From contig CATYZE010000026.1 of assembly GCA_958415525.1 (NCBI GenBank), positions 1 to 34,543 on the forward strand: 34,543 nt of DNA, in the 5' to 3' direction. Position numbers and translations under genes: made by a program. The stretch is from an uncultured Collinsella sp. GTDB taxonomy: Bacteria; Actinomycetota; Coriobacteriia; Coriobacteriales; Coriobacteriaceae. Below are positions 8,939 through 17,516 of this stretch, piece after piece (position 1 is the first letter of the stretch; the number at the start of each line of letters is the position of its first letter). The notes beneath the pieces are model-generated. The model saw only the letters and a program-made list of their open reading frames with translations. It had not been told where the DNA came from and did no database searches.

Positions 8939-9958
8939 ATGTCTTCAACCCTTCCCGCCCCCATCGACAAGCTCGCCATCGTCGTCGTCACCTATAAGCG
9001 CCAGGAACTCTTGGCCAATCTGTTCGACTCTATGACCGAGCTCACGGCCGCGCCCTGGCGCATCGTGATTGTCGATAACGAGAATTCGCGCGAGACCGAA
9101 GCCATGTGCACCGCGTTCAACGAGCGCCTGGCGAACCTGTGGGGCATCGACGCCGAGCAGCCCGATGCGCAGGGCGGCACCGACCGTGTCATCTACGCTC
9201 CGCAGCTCGAAAACGGCGGCGGTGCAGGCGGCTTTTCGGCCGGTACCAAGTGCGCCTATGACCTGGGCGCCCAGTGGTTCTGGGTCATGGACGACGACGT
9301 GCTCGTCATCCCCGAGGGCATCGAGCGCCTGGCCAAATGGACCGACCGCTACGACGTCATCCAGGGCTCACGTCTGGACTTTGATGGCGGAGCGTTCTTT
9401 TGGCAGTATCAGCTCATCCTTTCACTCGGCATCCCCAACCCCGTCGCCAAGTGGGATCTGGGCCCCGAGGGCTACCGCGCCATGAATCAGCTGTGCTTTG
9501 AGGGCGGCATGTTCTCGCGCCGCGTGGTCGACAAGATCGGCCTGCCCGACGCCCGTTTCTTTATCTACGGTGACGACGCCTGCTACGGCTATGTCGCCAG
9601 CCAGCACTTCCCCGCCGCCGTGGTTGCCGACGTGGTGCTCAAGCGCGCCCGCGCCGTCTCCAACTGGGATATCGCCGGCAAACGTCAGCTCAACTCCACG
9701 AGCGACACCAACCGCTACTACATCATGCGCAACCGCGGTTATCTGGCACGCTACATGCAGATCTACGGCGACTACCACCCTATGCTGTTCCGTCTGGGCA
9801 ACGCCGCGACCTTCTGCAAGGAATTCATTCGTCTGGCTGCCGTTGACAAGTGCTTTAAGACCGGCATTCCGGCGCTGCGCCGCGGCATGAAGGACGCCCG
9901 CAAGATCGTTAAGGATCCCAATTGGAAGCCCATGCCGCCTATGAAGGATGCCGAGTAG
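8939..9958 (+). CDS. Family-2 glycosyltransferase, GlfT-like
   Basis: About 339 residues from the ATG at 8939. An in-frame upstream extension to 8804 lacks a ribosome site and reads as non-coding. GT2 features are AIVVVTYKR, VDNENS, NGGGAGGF and the metal site WVMDDDV. This layout, with the glycine-rich loop followed by MDDD and a later GDDACYGY, resembles galactofuranosyl- or rhamnosyltransferase-like GT2 enzymes, so a role in cell-wall or surface glycan assembly is likely. It is divergent from the leftward glycosyltransferase cluster and convergent with the ATPase gene 30 bases downstream. The exact sugar is not determinable. Confidence 0.85.
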   Translation: MSSTLPAPIDKLAIVVVTYKRQELLANLFDSMTELTAAPWRIVIVDNENSRETEAMCTAFNERLANLWGIDAEQPDAQGGTDRVIYAPQLENGGGAGGFSAGTKCAYDLGAQWFWVMDDDVLVIPEGIERLAKWTDRYDVIQGSRLDFDGGAFFWQYQLILSLGIPNPVAKWDLGPEGYRAMNQLCFEGGMFSRRVVDKIGLPDARFFIYGDDACYGYVASQHFPAAVVADVVLKRARAVSNWDIAGKRQLNSTSDTNRYYIMRNRGYLARYMQIYGDYHPMLFRLGNAATFCKEFIRLAAVDKCFKTGIPALRRGMKDARKIVKDPNWKPMPPMKDAE

Positions 9959-9988
9959 CGAAAGCTTTCTTCTAGCCCTTGCCCTAGC

Positions 9989-11785
9989 TTAGAGCCGCTG
10001 GCAAACCGCGGACACGTGCTGACCGTCAAAGCCGAAACCCCAACGCATACGGCCGACGGCGGGTCGAGGCACGCGAACATCGTCGATGCCATTTCGTTCG
10101 ATTTCCAGCAATGCATGAACCGCCAACAGCTCCAAGCCCAAAGCATCGACGCCCGGGTCATACATCATGTTGATCGTGATAAGCGGGCGTTCATCGAGCA
10201 TGCCGAGCGTATCGGCCACGTCAAGCACGCGACGGGCGGGAATCACCTGGATATGCCAGCAATCCGAGCTGCCATTTCGCTTGGAAGTGGGGTTGCAATA
10301 GCCGGGCAGCCCAAAGCAGAGTCCCTGGAGCGCCAGGTGATAAGCCGTACGTATATTTGACCGATTTGCATCAAGACCAAGATCGTCAAGAATGCAGCTC
10401 AATGCTTGCTTTACAGCGTCCTCGTCGCCTCGGCATAGCCCATCACGGAACGCGTCGATGACCTCAACGTCCTCAACAGCACACTCAAACCACTCCAGAA
10501 TGACAAGACGGAGTGCCTGGTGCACTTCGTTGTTGGGCAGGCGCAGGGCACGAAGACGCGCGCCATCCTCCGAATGCTCCGTCATGTCCGTTGTCAGGAA
10601 TCCGGATAGGTACAGCGCGGTCCAGATATCGTCAGGCTCGATGGAATTTGGCCCATCGGCATGTACATGCACCGGCACCTCAAGAGACCCATGTGGCTCA
10701 AGCAAATCGAACAACGCGGACAGGCACATAAGATTCCAATCATTGACACATGCGCTCAGGCGATCGGCGTAGCTATATAGATCGGTGCGAACAGGCGCGG
10801 TGCAACCCCGACGCAAGAAGTCCATCACGCGCTCCGGACTCGAGCAATAAAATCCACCGAACCGGTATCCCTCAAGCCACTCTCGAGAGTCATCTAGGCA
10901 GTCGTTGCGACCGGCGCTATCCAACAGCATCTGGACTTCGTCATCCGAAAACCCAAACCGCCGATCGCACCAGGCCGATAGCGGCGTTGCCGACCGATAG
11001 GAAACACCGCGCTGGGCCAACGCCAACTCGGCGGGACCGGGGCGCTCTCCCATCAGGCATGTCAATCGCAACGAGCTGCCGGTATGAGCGATCGCATCGA
11101 ACAGTACCCGATCTAAATACTCGGCACAAGATGCATCCCGAAGGCTCTTCGTCTCCTTGTGACTTGGCAACGCCGCGTCATACTCATCCACGAGCAGAAC
11201 AACTTGTTCGTCGCACGACGTCTCCAGCAGCGCTATGAGTGCGCCGAGCACGGAATCGATCTCGGCATCGTCCGCCACGCCACGCGCAACGCGTTCGACA
11301 TGGCGCAGCTCACTTCGAGGCAAATCCGGGGCGTCCAACAACGGCAGCAGACGGGCACACTCGCGCTCGAGGACGCCACGCATGGTTAAGGCGGCATCGG
11401 TGCCACGCCTCGCAACCGCAGAAAGATCAAGCGATATCACCGGGTAGCGCGCATGCGCATCTCGATAATGACCGCCACCAGCCTCCCAAATCTGGGTGCC
11501 AGCGAATACATTGCAGTCTGCTCGACGGTGGACGGGTCGTTCCAAATAACATGTGAGCATCGATAGGTTCATGCTCTTGCCAAAACCCTTGGGCCGGCAG
11601 CAGAGTACGACAGATGCCTCACATTCCAACATATCGGCAATAAACATGGTCTTGTCGACCAATAAGCACCGATTGATTGCCTCGGAAAAGTCATACTCCC
11701 CGACCGGCAAAACCGCATCATCCGCATGGTTGATCAAACGTACGCCAATGGAATCGTTCGTTCCATAATTCGCCTGTTCAGACAC
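9989..11785 (-). CDS. AAA-ATPase-like protein with degenerate nuclease-like C-terminus
   Basis: A 598-residue protein of the AAA-ATPase-like family (PF09820 pattern). Walker A RPKGFGKS is at residues 64-71, Walker B VLLVDEYD at 196-203, and the family-typical EPDDIWTALYLSGFLT and LRLPNNEV lie past the middle. Family members usually end in a PD-(D/E)XK nuclease domain with a conserved E-x-K strand. Here the equivalent strand reads LITINMMYD, so the catalytic residues appear lost. The GTG start has GGGAG eight bases upstream. These genes are multicopy in many gut bacteria, and their role is unsettled. It is a single gene convergent with the glycosyltransferase at 8939. Confidence 0.75.
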   Translation of the reverse strand: MSEQANYGTNDSIGVRLINHADDAVLPVGEYDFSEAINRCLLVDKTMFIADMLECEASVVLCCRPKGFGKSMNLSMLTCYLERPVHRRADCNVFAGTQIWEAGGGHYRDAHARYPVISLDLSAVARRGTDAALTMRGVLERECARLLPLLDAPDLPRSELRHVERVARGVADDAEIDSVLGALIALLETSCDEQVVLLVDEYDAALPSHKETKSLRDASCAEYLDRVLFDAIAHTGSSLRLTCLMGERPGPAELALAQRGVSYRSATPLSAWCDRRFGFSDDEVQMLLDSAGRNDCLDDSREWLEGYRFGGFYCSSPERVMDFLRRGCTAPVRTDLYSYADRLSACVNDWNLMCLSALFDLLEPHGSLEVPVHVHADGPNSIEPDDIWTALYLSGFLTTDMTEHSEDGARLRALRLPNNEVHQALRLVILEWFECAVEDVEVIDAFRDGLCRGDEDAVKQALSCILDDLGLDANRSNIRTAYHLALQGLCFGLPGYCNPTSKRNGSSDCWHIQVIPARRVLDVADTLGMLDERPLITINMMYDPGVDALGLELLAVHALLEIERNGIDDVRVPRPAVGRMRWGFGFDGQHVSAVCQRL

Positions 11786-11919
11786 CGTAAATTCTCCCTA
11801 CAACGCAGCACGGTGCCCATTGTATCGAGGAGCAGGAACTCAATGACGTTGTCGTACCGACATTTCGCCCAACGGTAGCAATAAACGCCACGAGGGGGCA
11901 TAACAAATCGTTGCACAAC

Positions 11920-11953
11920 AAAAATGGGGCCCGATGTAACCGCACCGGACCCC
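11920..11953 (-). terminator. Intrinsic terminator of the surface-protein gene
   Basis: Read on the minus strand, GGGGTCCG and CGGGCCCC form an 8-bp stem with one G-U pair around a 12-base loop, followed by A and five T. It lies 32 bases past the stop of the gene at 11985-13799. Confidence 0.7.
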
Positions 11954-11984
11954 GCACTAACTCTATTGAAAGCGATCTGAGAGA

Positions 11985-13799
11985 TTACTCCTCGGAGCCA
12001 TCCTCCCCTGAAGCCTTGTTCTGCTGATCGAGTTTATGCTTGCCACTCACAATAGACGTGGCGCCCAGCGTGGCCAAGCTTGCACTGGCAAGGCTCGCCA
12101 TCACAATCAGATCGCCCGTCTTGGGCATATTGCCGCCAGATGACTTGGTAGTTGTAGTCGTCGTGGTTGTAGTGGTCACCATTTTGGAGTCATTCTGCTC
12201 CTGGACCTGGTTGTCAGCACCGCTCTTGTCGTCGTCTTCGGACTGTTTCTTTTCGCCCCCGGCCTTGCTCTTGTCCTTCTCCTCAGATTCAGAGTTCTTA
12301 TCCTCGCCCTTCTTCTGTTCGGACTTGTCGCTCTTCTCCTCAGAGCTAGAACTCTTATCGGATTCGGTCTTCTCGGAAGCCTCGTCCTTGGAGTCGCCCT
12401 TTGCGGCTTCGGTCTTTTCCGCGGAAACCTGATCAGAGTTGTCCTTGTTCTGGGTCGAGCCGTTATTGACGCCAGCCATCAGCGAAGAGCCCAGCGTAGA
12501 ACCAAGTTGCACGGAGAAAGAAGGCTTCTTGTCCGGCGAAGCAACGGGAGCGTCCGGCGCCTTATTCGAGTCATCCTTGGAAGCATCGGAACCAGGGGTT
12601 GCGTTAGAGCCGGAGCCGTTGTTAGAGCCGGTGCCAACGGGCGAATCGCTCGAGCCGGTGGATGAGTTAGAGGTGCCAGCGTTGGTTGAACCAGAAGCTT
12701 CGCGGTCCGTATTGCCGGCAGAGCTTGAAGACGAATCGCCCGCAGCAGAGCCGTTCGAGGTAGAGCCGTTGTTGGTGGTGCCACCAGCAGAGCCATCACC
12801 GTCATCATCGGTCGAGGGCGCATCCATCCTGCCATCGTTGGCATCGTCACTCGGGTCGTCATTCGAATCAGGCGCCGGCGCAGGTTCCGGCGTGGGTTCC
12901 GGCTGTTCGGGCTGCTCGGGCTTGTTGTCCTTCGCAGCGGCAGCCTCGTCCTCGGTGATATAAACCAAGCAGTCCTTCAGCTCGTTGCGGTAGCGGTTCT
13001 TCCAGCCCTCATGATACTGGGGCTGGCTCGAAAACTTGGTGGCAACGTTATCGACCACGCTATTGGAGAGCGCCGTCACAAACTCGCGGTCGGACATATC
13101 GTTGGAGAGATTCGCCCAACGGAAGAAGTCCCTGCAGCCACCGGTGCCGCACATGTTGGTGATGCTCCACACCATGCCCTTAACGCAATCGGCACGGCCC
13201 GAAATATCAATACCCAGGCCGCTCTTGAGCCACGCCTCGGTCACCGCATAGTACGAGTTGTACGCATAGGCATCTTGCAGAGCCGAAAACTCAGCAGGGT
13301 CGGTGTTATAAGCGCCCCGGAAGGCCTCCTGCGCAATACGGCCCAGCTCAGTGAGCTGGCCGTTCTCGTACATGGCATTGCTCGTGTTAGAAATCTCGCT
13401 GCCGCGATCAATCGCATCCTTGAGCATGCTGTATTTCTCGGGATTGTAGTTGTAGACCTGCTTCATAAACGGAATGAGCGACCAACGACGGTCGAACTGG
13501 TAATAACCCAGCGCGTTATAACCGTCACCGTACGAAAAGCCCTGGTTATAGTTGCCGTGACTCTCGTATTTGGTGAAGTACTTCATCTCGGGGGTCACGT
13601 TAACAAACGAAACGCCCTGGACCGACCTCAGCACGCCCGAGAAGGACTGCTGGGTATAGAGACCCTTATCGATATCGGTCGCATCCGAGGCAACGCCCGG
13701 TGTGGGCTCCTCAGCGGCAGCGGGTGCGGGTGCGGTAACGGCGCCAAACGAAAGCGCCAGCGTCAGGCCCGCGACAATAGCAGAATGCTTGGGCTGCAT
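11985..13799 (-). CDS. Secreted LPXTG-type wall-anchored protein with lysozyme-like N-terminus
   Basis: A 604-residue exported protein. A signal peptide occupies about residues 1-29, with cleavage after the PAAA stretch. A globular domain follows (about 50-285). Its KYESHGNYNQGF and ALGYYQFD segments resemble the entry of lysozyme or transglycosylase-like domains, with the Glu of YESHG as a candidate catalytic residue. Residues 290-540 are low-complexity Pro, Ser, Asn, Asp and Lys/Glu linker. Ten threonines at 542-551 precede the sorting signal MPKTGD (558), a membrane segment and a short hydrophilic tail. MPKTG instead of LPKTG is unusual. GGGAGG lies before the ATG. It probably acts at the cell surface, and the enzymatic role is inference. 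Confidence 0.75.
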   Translation of the reverse strand: MQPKHSAIVAGLTLALSFGAVTAPAPAAAEEPTPGVASDATDIDKGLYTQQSFSGVLRSVQGVSFVNVTPEMKYFTKYESHGNYNQGFSYGDGYNALGYYQFDRRWSLIPFMKQVYNYNPEKYSMLKDAIDRGSEISNTSNAMYENGQLTELGRIAQEAFRGAYNTDPAEFSALQDAYAYNSYYAVTEAWLKSGLGIDISGRADCVKGMVWSITNMCGTGGCRDFFRWANLSNDMSDREFVTALSNSVVDNVATKFSSQPQYHEGWKNRYRNELKDCLVYITEDEAAAAKDNKPEQPEQPEPTPEPAPAPDSNDDPSDDANDGRMDAPSTDDDGDGSAGGTTNNGSTSNGSAAGDSSSSSAGNTDREASGSTNAGTSNSSTGSSDSPVGTGSNNGSGSNATPGSDASKDDSNKAPDAPVASPDKKPSFSVQLGSTLGSSLMAGVNNGSTQNKDNSDQVSAEKTEAAKGDSKDEASEKTESDKSSSSEEKSDKSEQKKGEDKNSESEEKDKSKAGGEKKQSEDDDKSGADNQVQEQNDSKMVTTTTTTTTTTKSSGGNMPKTGDLIVMASLASASLATLGATSIVSGKHKLDQQNKASGEDGSEE

Positions 13800-13936
13800 A
13801 AGATCCTCCCTGCATTGGTGTAGTTAAAGTGCAGTTTGCAAAGATAAGAGTAAGTATTGCAGCTCGCCCGTTGTTGCACAACAACCCCTCGGTAAACGGC
13901 AACAACCCTCCGCGAAATCCGCGAAATCTAAAGGAA

Positions 13937-14356
13937 TTAAACAAACTGGTCGTCGGGCACCAGAAGAAGATCGCCGTAGCGTCCCATCAGCCCGTCTCTC
14001 AACTGACAGAAAGCGGGGATATAGACGTTCAAGATACGCTGAATCAAATCTTGAGCGAGCTTGTTGTCATAGATATGGACGTTCGTATTGCGGTCTCTGA
14101 GCATATCTAGCCATGCCGCCTCATCAATAAAGTCGTAGAATCGGTAGGCTTCCTTCAAGATGGCACGAGGAGACCCCGATGCAGCAAGCGTGGCGCCCTC
14201 ATACTCGAGCAGACGTTTAAGGAGCTTCCAGCTCAGTTCAAACTGAAGGTTGAACTTATTAATCAATCCACTCTGAACAAAATCATTGCTAAGATCCTGA
14301 TTGGGTGCATCCTCAAGATTCGCCAAGGCGCTGGCAAAGTTCTCATATTTTTTCAT
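13937..14356 (-). CDS. HEPN-family toxin-like protein (HI0074-type)
   Basis: A 139-residue all-helical protein of the HEPN / nucleotidyltransferase-substrate-binding family. Family signs are FELSWKLLKRLLEYEG, ASGSPRAILKEAY, and RNTNVH, which fits the R-x4-H catalytic motif of HEPN RNases. In HEPN/MNT pairs the HEPN protein is an RNase toxin that the MNT partner AMPylates to silence it. Here it overlaps the MNT gene's 3' end by 14 bases, in the typical MNT-then-HEPN order. The start is the ATG at 14356, with only a weak ribosome site, consistent with translational coupling. Activity is inferred. Confidence 0.82.
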   Translation of the reverse strand: MKKYENFASALANLEDAPNQDLSNDFVQSGLINKFNLQFELSWKLLKRLLEYEGATLAASGSPRAILKEAYRFYDFIDEAAWLDMLRDRNTNVHIYDNKLAQDLIQRILNVYIPAFCQLRDGLMGRYGDLLLVPDDQFV

Positions 14357-14630
14357 ACAGAATCACACCATCCCTGGCAATTTCATCGAGCAATTGCTGC
14401 GATAAGGACTCATCCAGATTGACGACGTCTATATCTAAAAGAGTATCAAGACGCTCCTCTATCAGATATGAGAAACGGTCGAAATCCCGGCAACCTGCTA
14501 CAGCAATATCAATATCGCTCTTAGGTAAGTTGTCACCGCGGGCACGAGAACCAAACAGCACAACCCTCTCGGCGTCACATTCCCGAGCAAAAATCTCAAT
14601 TTGCTTGTACACCTTGTCGAGAGATACCAT
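14343..14630 (-). CDS. MNT-type nucleotidyltransferase antitoxin
   Basis: A 95-residue minimal nucleotidyltransferase. The signature is GSRARGD, then SDIDIAV carrying the two metal-binding aspartates, with a third acidic residue at DIDVV. Proteins of this type AMPylate a tyrosine on the partner HEPN protein and so neutralise it. The gene starts eight bases after the stop of the Rrf2 regulator, so it is probably on the regulator's transcript. The short length is normal for the family. Confidence 0.85.
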   Translation of the reverse strand: MVSLDKVYKQIEIFARECDAERVVLFGSRARGDNLPKSDIDIAVAGCRDFDRFSYLIEERLDTLLDIDVVNLDESLSQQLLDEIARDGVILYEKI

Positions 14631-14638
14631 CTGCAGCC

Positions 14639-15070
14639 CTACAGCTTAATGTCGAAGTTGATCTCGGGGACGGCAGCAAGGTCGGCCAACGTCACGCCGT
14701 CGACGTACTTTTCGATCACGTCGTCCAGACCGCGCCAGAATTTGACGGTCGAGCAGAGATCGCTGCGGGCGCAGCAGTTGTCGATACCATCGCACGCCAC
14801 CGGAGCAGTACTGCCCTCGACAGCGCGCAGGATGTCGCCAGCACGCACCTCGGAGGGATCCTTGGCCATCATGTAGCCGCCGCCCTTGCCGCGCACGCTC
14901 TTAAGCAGGCCAGCCTTCATAAGCGGACGAACCAGCTGTTCCAGATACTTCTGCGAAATGTGCTCGCGGTCGGCAACCTCGCGCAGAGCAATCTTGCCCT
15001 CGGCGTCACCGAGCGCCGCGATATAGATCATCAGTCGGAGGGCATAGCGGCCCTTAGAAGAAATGAGCAT
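14639..15070 (-). CDS. Rrf2-family regulator, probable SUF operon sensor
   Basis: About 143 residues from the ATG at 15070. It has an N-terminal winged helix (ISSKGRYALRLMIYIA, ISQKYLEQLVRPLMKAG, VRGKGGGY) and a C-terminal cysteine cluster CDGIDNCCARSDLC that could bind an Fe-S cluster, as in IscR and RisR-type sensors. An in-frame extension to 15139 runs through an inverted repeat and is rejected. GGGTAGGT serves as ribosome site. It is divergent from sufC with a 220-bp shared control region, which suggests it represses suf when clusters are plentiful and regulates itself. An MNT/HEPN pair follows directly. Confidence 0.88.
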   Translation of the reverse strand: MLISSKGRYALRLMIYIAALGDAEGKIALREVADREHISQKYLEQLVRPLMKAGLLKSVRGKGGGYMMAKDPSEVRAGDILRAVEGSTAPVACDGIDNCCARSDLCSTVKFWRGLDDVIEKYVDGVTLADLAAVPEINFDIKL

Positions 15071-15090
15071 ACCTACCCTACCATCGTTAC

Positions 15091-15118
15091 TGGGACAAAA
15101 CCAGGCTTGTTTGTCCCA
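15091..15118. promoter_or_regulatory. Inverted repeat upstream of the Rrf2 gene
   Basis: Perfect 9-bp arms TGGGACAAA (15091-15099) and TTTGTCCCA (15110-15118) with a 10-base spacer, 21 bases before the regulator's ATG. It is a plausible operator or leader stem-loop. The same arms recur at the end of sufU. Confidence 0.5.
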
Positions 15119-15182
15119 AATCCTATGCAAGCGGAGCAAACAAACCTGATTATTATGTCCCTCATCTAAAAAGTCGAGTGGA

Positions 15183-15226
15183 TTAGTCGGGTTTTCCCTT
15201 GACTAACGCCGAACCCATAGTAACTT
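15183..15226 (+). promoter_or_regulatory. Candidate suf promoter with overlapping inverted repeat
   Basis: TTGACT (15199-15204) and TAACTT (15221-15226) with a 16-base spacer form a plausible sigma-70 promoter for sufC. The -35 lies inside an inverted repeat, TTAGTC (15183-15188) and GACTAA (15201-15206), a possible Rrf2 operator. The assignment is inference. Confidence 0.4.
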
Positions 15227-15290
15227 TATTCCGAGAAGATTCCTAGGGTTTCGCACACCCATGAGTACACCATATACAGAGAGGGACAGC

Positions 15291-16091
15291 ATGAGCGCAA
15301 ATCCGCTGCTTTCCATCGAAGGTCTGACCGCCTCCGTGGACGAGAAGACCATCCTCCACAACGTCAACCTCAACGTCGCCGCCGGCGAGACCCACGTGCT
15401 GATGGGCCCCAACGGCGCCGGCAAGTCCACCCTTGGCCACCTGGTCATGGGCAACCCCGTCTACACGGTCAACGACGGACGTATCGTCTTTGACGGCCAG
15501 GACATCACCGAGCTCACCACCGACAAGCGCTCCCGCGCAGGCCTGTTCTTGAGCTTCCAGGCTCCGGTCGAAATCCCAGGCGTGCCGCTGTCGAGCTTTT
15601 TGCGCGCCAGCATCGCCGGCCGCCCCGGCCTGGAGATGAAGGGCAAGGAGTTCCGCCGTCGCGTCAAGGAGCTCGCGGCCGAACTCAACATGGATACCGC
15701 CTATCTCAACCGCGAGCTGGGCGTAGGCTTCTCGGGCGGCGAGAAGAAGAAGGTCGAGATGCTCCAGCTCCTGCTGCTGCAACCCAAGCTCGCCATCCTC
15801 GACGAGACCGACTCAGGCTTGGACGTCGATGCGCTTTCCACCGTCAGCCACGGCATGGACGCGTACCGCAAGAGCTGCGACGGCTCCATGCTCATCATCA
15901 CGCACAACACGCGCATCCTGGAGCACCTGGATGTCGACCGTGTCCACGTTATGGTCAAGGGCCACATCGTGCGCGAGGACGACGCCTCGCTGATCCCCTG
16001 GATCGACAAGAACGGCTTTGAGACCTTCGAGCGCGAGGCCGCCGAGCAGCGCGCTCAGGCCGAGGCCGCCGCTGCCGAGCAGCAGGCGTAA
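15291..16091 (+). CDS. SufC, Fe-S assembly ATPase
   Basis: A 266-residue ABC-type ATPase. Walker A GPNGAGKST is at residues 39-47, the signature FSGGEKKK near 148, and Walker B AILDETDSGLD near 170. These match SufC rather than transporters. SufC forms the SufBCD scaffold complex in the cytoplasm, and its ATP hydrolysis drives conformational change during cluster assembly. The start is ATG 15291 with GAGAGGG seven bases upstream. An in-frame ATG at 15261 lacks a site. It is the first gene of a five-gene operon behind a candidate promoter, and sufB starts 12 bases later. Confidence 0.97.
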   Translation: MSANPLLSIEGLTASVDEKTILHNVNLNVAAGETHVLMGPNGAGKSTLGHLVMGNPVYTVNDGRIVFDGQDITELTTDKRSRAGLFLSFQAPVEIPGVPLSSFLRASIAGRPGLEMKGKEFRRRVKELAAELNMDTAYLNRELGVGFSGGEKKKVEMLQLLLLQPKLAILDETDSGLDVDALSTVSHGMDAYRKSCDGSMLIITHNTRILEHLDVDRVHVMVKGHIVREDDASLIPWIDKNGFETFEREAAEQRAQAEAAAAEQQA

Positions 16092-16103
16092 AGGGGCGAC
16101 GCA

Positions 16104-17516
16104 ATGACCAAGAACCGCACCGAGGTCGCGGACATCGACCGTAGCCTCTACGACTTCACCTATGGCGAGGAGGGATTCGAGCGCCTCGACGCCGGCATCA
16201 CGCCCGACATCGTGCGCGAAATCAGCGCCAAGAAGGACGAGCCGCAGTGGATGCTCGACCTGCGCCTCAAGTCCCTCGAGATCTTCAACCGCTTCCCGGA
16301 TCCGACGTGGGGCCCCTCCATCGAGGGCCTGGACATGGACAACATCGTCACCTACGTCAAGCCCAACACCGACCAAAAGCACGACTGGGAGTCGGTGCCC
16401 GACGACATCAAGAACACCTTTGAGCGCTTGGGCATCCCCGACGCCGAGCGCAGCTACCTGGCAGGCGTCGGCGCGCAGTACGACTCCGAGCTCGTCTACC
16501 ACAACATGCAGGACACGGCGTCCAAGATGGGCATCGTCTACTCCGGTATTGAAGAAGCCCTGCACGATCCACAGTGGGAACCGCTCATCCACGAGAAGTT
16601 TATGACGCTCATCCCGCCCACCGACCACAAGTTTGCGGCCTTGCACGGCGCCGTATGGTCGGGCGGCTCGTTTGTCTACGTGCCCAAGGGCACCAAGTTG
16701 GACTTCCCGCTGCAGAGCTACTTCCGCCTTAACGCCAAGGGTGCCGGCCAGTTTGAGCACACGCTCATCATCGTCGAGGACGATGCCGACCTGCACTTTA
16801 TCGAGGGTTGCTCCGCGCCCAAGTACAACGTGGCCAACCTCCACGCCGGCGCCGTCGAGCTCTTTGTGGGCAAGCGTGCGCACCTGCGCTACTCGACCAT
16901 CGAGAACTGGTCCAAGAACATGTACAACCTCAACACCAAGCGTGCGCGTGTGGACGAGGACGGCGACATCGAGTGGATCAGCGGCTCCTTCGGCAGCCAC
17001 GTGGGCTACCTCTACCCCATGAGCGTGCTCAACGGCCGCCGCGCCCGGTCGAGCTTTACCGGCATCACCTTTGCCGGCGCCGGGCAGAACCTCGACACCG
17101 GCTGCAAGGTCGTGCTCAACGCGCCCGAGACCTCGGCGACCGTCGAGACCAAGGGCATCTCCAAGAGCGGCGGCATCCAGACCTTCCGCAGCTCCATCGT
17201 GGCCACGCCCAAGGCCGAGGGTTCCAAGGCAACCGTGAGCTGCCAGTCGCTGATGCTCGACGACCAGAGCCGCTCCGACACTATTCCGGCCATGGACATC
17301 CGCGCCAAGAACGTCGACATCGGCCACGAGGCTACCATCGGCCGCATCGGCGACGACAAGGTGTTCTACCTGATGAGCCGCGGCATCTCGGAGGAAGAGG
17401 CCCGCACCATGATCGTCAACGGCTTCGCCAACCCGGTCTCCAAGGAGCTGCCGCTGGAGTATGCCGTCGAGATGAACAACCTGATCAAGCTCGAGATGGA
17501 AGGAGCGATCGGATAA
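16104..17516 (+). CDS. SufB, Fe-S scaffold subunit
   Basis: A 470-residue full-length SufB. Typical elements are YGVG-like GVGAQYDSE, VWSGGSFVYVPKG, SAPKYNVANLHAG, the beta-helix core, and SDTIPAMDIRAKNVDIGHEA followed by FYLMSRGISEEEA at the end. It builds the nascent cluster in the SufBCD complex with sulfur passed from SufS via SufU. AGGGG precedes the ATG. The stop overlaps the sufD start as TAATG, so translation is probably coupled. Confidence 0.97.
   Translation: MTKNRTEVADIDRSLYDFTYGEEGFERLDAGITPDIVREISAKKDEPQWMLDLRLKSLEIFNRFPDPTWGPSIEGLDMDNIVTYVKPNTDQKHDWESVPDDIKNTFERLGIPDAERSYLAGVGAQYDSELVYHNMQDTASKMGIVYSGIEEALHDPQWEPLIHEKFMTLIPPTDHKFAALHGAVWSGGSFVYVPKGTKLDFPLQSYFRLNAKGAGQFEHTLIIVEDDADLHFIEGCSAPKYNVANLHAGAVELFVGKRAHLRYSTIENWSKNMYNLNTKRARVDEDGDIEWISGSFGSHVGYLYPMSVLNGRRARSSFTGITFAGAGQNLDTGCKVVLNAPETSATVETKGISKSGGIQTFRSSIVATPKAEGSKATVSCQSLMLDDQSRSDTIPAMDIRAKNVDIGHEATIGRIGDDKVFYLMSRGISEEEARTMIVNGFANPVSKELPLEYAVEMNNLIKLEMEGAIG

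Noticed and set aside
12145..12185. Threonine-codon repeat as a phase-variation site
   Set aside because: The repeat unit is a triplet, so length changes would not shift the frame.
16808..17515. Upstream extension of the sufD reading frame
   Set aside because: It overlaps sufB and the true start is at 17516 in a TAATG junction. The extension is basic and Arg/Gln-rich, as expected of a shadow.
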